Assembly: GCA_947629995.1 (NCBI GenBank)
Contig: CANRFX010000043.1
Span: 1 to 9,540, forward strand
Length of the DNA: 9,540 nucleotides
Reading direction: 5' to 3'
DNA from: an uncultured Clostridia bacterium
GTDB lineage: Bacteria > Bacillota > Clostridia > TANB77 > CAG-508
Of this stretch, positions 7,295 to 9,540 are shown piece after piece (within the stretch, counting starts at the first letter, position 1; every line of letters begins with the position of its first letter). A model generated the notes under the pieces. The model worked only from the letters and a program-made list of their open reading frames with translations, made no database searches and was not told where the DNA came from. Both the position numbers and the translations under genes were made by a program.

Positions 7295-7323
7295 TTGACT
7301 TATATTTTTTTTAAGTATAAAAT
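7295..7323 (+). promoter_or_regulatory. Possible upstream promoter in the ychF-LPQTG gap
   Basis: TTGACT (7295-7300) and TAAAAT (7318-7323) are 17 bp apart. The region 7243-7455 is non-coding, very A+T-rich and holds no clear hairpin terminator for ychF, so this weaker match could be chance. Confidence 0.35.
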
Positions 7324-7374
7324 AAAAAATGTAAACAAAAGAAATTAGTATTTTGTATTTTTTGTAAAAATCGC

Positions 7375-7403
7375 TTGAATTATGCATAAAAAGATGGTAT
7401 AAT
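7375..7403 (+). promoter_or_regulatory. Sigma-A promoter (extended -10) of the LPQTG protein gene
   Basis: TTGAAT (7375-7380), a 17-bp spacer and TATAAT (7398-7403) preceded by TGG, an extended -10 element. A second TATAAT at 7417-7422 lacks a comparable -35. The leader to the ATG at 7456 would be about 45 nt. Confidence 0.75.
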
Positions 7404-7455
7404 TTTATGAGGTTATTATAATACTAATATTAATATAAAAGTGAGGAGAATCGAT

Positions 7456-7842
7456 ATGAAGAAATCAAATTTAATCAAATTATTTTCAATTTTACTAATA
7501 GGAGCAATGTTAATTTTATTTAGTACAAATGTATTTGCTGCAGAAAGTAATGCAACATATAATGATTTAACAAACAATTATTTAAGTGGTTCTGGAAATA
7601 CAAATACAGGTAATACAAATACCAATAATGCAAATTCTGGAGGCAATACTAATACTAGAAATACAAATGTAAGTTTAAATACAAATAATACAAATAATAC
7701 AAACAACACAAGTATCTACAATAATACTAATTTACCACAAACAGGTATAGAAGATTCTATTCCAGTTGCATTATTAGTAGTTGTATTTGGAATTTCAGCA
7801 GTATATGCATACAAAAAAATTAGAGAATATAGAAATATATAA
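7456..7842 (+). CDS. Small Asn/Thr-rich LPQTG cell-wall-anchored protein
   Basis: 128 residues. The real start is ATG 7456: GAGGAG at 7443-7448 is its ribosome-binding site, so the in-frame GTG at 7441 is part of that site. Residues 1-28 are a signal peptide (Lys-rich start, hydrophobic core, likely cleavage near VFA-AE). About 46-92 is a low-complexity stalk dominated by Asn, Thr, Ser and Gly with repeated NTN units. LPQTG at 93-97 is a sortase sorting signal, followed by a membrane segment (about 102-119) and a charged tail KKIREYRNI. The mature protein, only some 65 residues, would be a short, disordered, possibly glycosylated spacer covalently attached to peptidoglycan. The convergent gene is a sortase, its likely anchoring enzyme. 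No recognisable functional domain exists apart from the sorting apparatus, so its role beyond surface display is unknown. Confidence 0.88.
   Translation: MKKSNLIKLFSILLIGAMLILFSTNVFAAESNATYNDLTNNYLSGSGNTNTGNTNTNNANSGGNTNTRNTNVSLNTNNTNNTNNTSIYNNTNLPQTGIEDSIPVALLVVVFGISAVYAYKKIREYRNI
7595..7722 (+). repeat. Degenerate AATACAAAT-type repeats coding the Asn/Thr stalk
   Basis: Short imperfect units built from AATACAAAT, AATACC and AACAAT succeed one another and encode NTN/NNT runs in the LPQTG protein. The period is mostly a multiple of three bases, so length changes would keep the frame. The stalk length may vary between strains. Confidence 0.6.
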
Positions 7843-7858
7843 GTAAATTAATATAAAT

Positions 7859-7889
7859 AAAAGCCTTTAATAATTTTAAAGGCTTTTTT
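7859..7889. terminator. Bidirectional terminator between LPQTG gene and sortase
   Basis: AAAAGCCTTTAA (7859-7870) and TTAAAGGCTTTT (7876-7887) form a perfect 12-bp stem with loop TAATT. T-runs follow on the plus strand and, less purely, on the minus strand. The sortase stop codon lies inside the hairpin, so one element serves both convergent genes. Confidence 0.9.
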
Positions 7890-8506
7890 GTTTTGATTTT
7901 ACAACAGTTCTATTTTTTCCTAAGTCATCACAAGTAAAAAGAGTTAACGTTTTTTCTAATTTATGATAATTAAAAACAGGGGAAAGGTTAGAAGCCTCAA
8001 CTTCATATACATCATAGACAGAATAAATATATTTTTTTCCATTATTATCAAAAAGATAAATTTCATCATTTTTTGTCAAAGTAGATAACTTACTAAAAAA
8101 AGTTAGGTTATGATAATTATGACCAGCAATGCAAATATTACCAGGAGTTTCAGGAGTTTTACCATAAAATTTACAAGGTGCAATTTTTAATAATTCATCT
8201 GAAAGCTCAGAAAAAACTGGATAATAAATATTAATTTTTGGTATTTCAATTATTCCGAAATAAACCATTAAAATTTTCTTCAATTGAATGATCTTCTTGA
8301 TTTTCAGTAGCATATAATTTATAAATACTATAATTATCTATTAAATCATTAGAAATATTTTCTTTTTTTATTAAATCATAATAATATAATATACCAAAAA
8401 AAATACTTAAAAATACTACAAAAATCGAAAATCCAAATTGAAATTTAAACCATCTTTTTTTACTATAATTTTTTTTATTTAATTTTGTACTTAATATTTG
8501 ATTCAT
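7876..8506 (-). CDS. Class D-like sortase, frame joined by +1 shift at CGGA
   Basis: Transpeptidase that cuts LPXTG signals and joins the protein to the wall. The N-terminal part starts at ATG 8506 and carries a basic stretch, one membrane segment (about 22-43) and an extracytoplasmic linker up to ENFNGLF; the frame then meets CGG and stops three codons later. In the +1 frame the catalytic domain continues as GIIEIPKINIYYPV, the usual start of a sortase fold. Joined, the protein has 209 residues with a complete triad: His129 in IAGHNYHN, Cys192 in TLFTCDD and Arg199 in KNRTVV. Gly before IIEIPK is typical of the family, which supports reading GGA. No convincing Shine-Dalgarno precedes the ATG. 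Without the shift, the product would be a membrane stub with no active site. Substrate is probably the convergent LPQTG protein. The class D assignment rests on motif style and is less sure than 'sortase'. Confidence 0.85.
8255..8257 (-). other. In-frame CGG at the sortase +1 shift site
   Basis: Reading from ATG 8506, codon 84 is CGG followed by A (TTT CGG AAT AAT TGA). Skipping the C (base 8257) gives TTT GGA ATA ATT GAA, Phe-Gly-Ile-Ile-Glu, the canonical entry to the sortase domain. Confidence 0.86.
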
Positions 8507-8539
8507 AATAAATTTAGTGTATGTAAAAATAAATAAAAA

Positions 8540-8568
8540 ATACCTTAATATTAAAAGGTATCTTTTTT
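8540..8568. terminator. Hairpin terminator after the 319-aa gene, possibly bidirectional
   Basis: ATACCTT (8540-8546) pairs with AAGGTAT (8555-8561). On the minus strand it overlaps the stop codon of the 319-aa gene and is followed by TTTTTTATTTATTTTT; on the plus strand TCTTTTTTT follows. It separates that gene from the sortase downstream. Confidence 0.72.
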
Positions 8569-9510
8569 TCTAGTTTTTGAAATTTTTGGCATAACTTCAA
8601 ATTTAATTTCAAAACATTTGAAATCATATAATTGATTTTCTTCTAAGCAATCCAAATAAATATCTAATTCATCTAAACTTCTACAAGCAGCAATAATAAT
8701 AGGATTTAATTCATATTTGAACATTAACTCTAAACCTAAATCGAGAGCTTTTGTAATTGAACCATGTTCTTTTGCTCTAATAAGATTAAATGCTTCTCTA
8801 AATCTAGAAATTGTTGAATTTTTAAATCTATCTAATGGAACAACATACAATTGATTTACTACTTCTTGAATGGTTTTATATTGATTATTTGATTTCTCAT
8901 AAATAGCTTTAATTTCTGAATAGTAAAAAGGTAAATATGCTTTTTGGTCTTTTTCAGAAATGGTAAGAATGTTATAATCATAATTTTGAGTTTCTATATT
9001 AACTCTGGCTTTATAATTTTCAGATAGTGTAATATCTTTTTGTTTTTTAGTTTTTTTATTAATTTTTTTGAAAAATAATTCAATTGAAGTATTCAAAATA
9101 TTAGTATAATTATTTTCAAAATTTAAAATTTTACGAAATAACTCATCTCTTTGCTTATTATATTCAACAAGGTTTGCTTTAATCTCATTTTCATTATAGT
9201 GTACATCTTTATCATAAAGCATTATTGTAGAATTTATATCTTCTTGTAAATGATGAGATAAATTTTCTATTTCATCTATTTCTTCAAAAGATTTTTTTAG
9301 AAGTGTTATAGTTTCATAAAAATTATCCATTTTATTTTTTTCAATGGAATCAGCAATTTCAACTATATTTGTAATAAAGTCAGAAAGACCAATTTTTTTA
9401 TTATTATATAAATTAATTAAATTTTCAATATTATCTCGTTCTTGAGTTAGATTATTAATGAAATCTTCTTTAATAAAATTATCTAATCCACCAAAATTAT
9501 AAAAAAACAT
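8551..9510 (-). CDS. Uncharacterised 319-residue protein, largely helical
   Basis: I do not recognise this family. The best start is ATG 9510: GGAGG (9520-9516) lies 5 nt upstream, and the in-frame ATG at 9522 overlaps that site. There is no signal peptide or membrane segment, so it is probably cytosolic. Residues about 5-165 are strongly acidic and Lys/Asn-rich with heptad-like helices (IENLINLYNNKKIGLSDFI, ETITLLKKSFEEIDEIENL), suggesting a coiled-coil part. A compact second part starts near TISEKDQKAYLPFYYSEI and contains VVPLDRFKNSTISRFREAF, an EHGSITKALDLGLEL helix, CRSLDELDIYLDCLEEN and a strand-like CFEIKFEVMP; the tail is basic (KISKTRKKD). The Pro/Phe-rich middle part looks like a folded domain of about 120 residues. 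It ends in a hairpin terminator. Upstream neighbours lie outside the window. It contains CGA and CGT arginine codons but no CGG. Confidence 0.75.
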   Translation of the reverse strand: MFFYNFGGLDNFIKEDFINNLTQERDNIENLINLYNNKKIGLSDFITNIVEIADSIEKNKMDNFYETITLLKKSFEEIDEIENLSHHLQEDINSTIMLYDKDVHYNENEIKANLVEYNKQRDELFRKILNFENNYTNILNTSIELFFKKINKKTKKQKDITLSENYKARVNIETQNYDYNILTISEKDQKAYLPFYYSEIKAIYEKSNNQYKTIQEVVNQLYVVPLDRFKNSTISRFREAFNLIRAKEHGSITKALDLGLELMFKYELNPIIIAACRSLDELDIYLDCLEENQLYDFKCFEIKFEVMPKISKTRKKDTF

Positions 9511-9540
9511 AATATCCTCCATATCTTTTGTATTTGCTAA

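Noticed and set aside
7595..7722. CRISPR-like or regulatory direct repeats
   Set aside because: The units are short, imperfect, without spacers, and keep the reading frame of a low-complexity Asn/Thr stalk.
3385..8257. Random indel errors in a draft assembly as the cause of the four frameshifts
   Set aside because: Random errors would favour the many long A and T runs, which are all in frame, and would not produce the same CGGA context four times on both strands. A motif-specific systematic error remains possible and is named as the main test.

Overview
The window comes from a strongly A+T-rich Firmicute, probably an uncultured gut-type clostridium. Support comes from AGA-dominated arginine usage, GGAGG ribosome-binding sites, a sporulation-type sigma factor (SigH), a T-box-controlled threonyl-tRNA synthetase, and a class D-like sortase with an LPXTG substrate. 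The clade is an inference; the phylum is well supported.

Layout. 1-1897 (+): the 3' part of an AlkD-type DNA alkylation repair gene, then a membrane-anchored wall protein with a copper-amine-oxidase-like region, an SH3 region and a short, degenerate GH18 domain. 1926-2645 (+): sigH with its own perfect-consensus sigma-A promoter, ending in a hairpin terminator. 2688-3865 (-): tRNA-Thr(GGT) followed by mltG (endolytic transglycosylase), convergent with sigH. 3866-4211: divergent promoters and a complete threonine T-box leader. 4212-7242 (+): thrS and ychF, 11 bp apart. 7243-7455: promoter region. 7456-7842 (+): a small LPQTG surface protein, convergent with a sortase at 7876-8506 (-) across a shared bidirectional terminator. 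8551-9510 (-): a 319-aa protein I do not recognise.

The main result is a pattern across three unrelated genes. mltG, ychF (twice) and the sortase are each split by exactly one extra base. At all four joints the interrupted frame carries the triplet CGG followed by A. Skipping the C, so that GGA is read, restores a full-length, family-typical protein every time. YchF comes back to 363 residues, MltG to 359 and the sortase to 209 with an intact His/Cys/Arg triad. These four are the only in-frame CGG triplets I can find in any gene of the window, while CGT, CGC and CGA are used in frame at ordinary arginine positions. The simplest biological reading is that CGG is unassigned in this organism and that CGGA directs a +1 shift or is read as a four-base codon. 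The competing explanations, systematic sequence error or true gene decay, can be tested.

Several apparent long starts are artefacts. The TTG of sigH lies in its -35 box, the GTG of thrS lies in the T-box terminator, the upstream extension of mltG runs through the tRNA, and the first codons of the LPQTG gene and the 319-aa gene are their own Shine-Dalgarno sequences.
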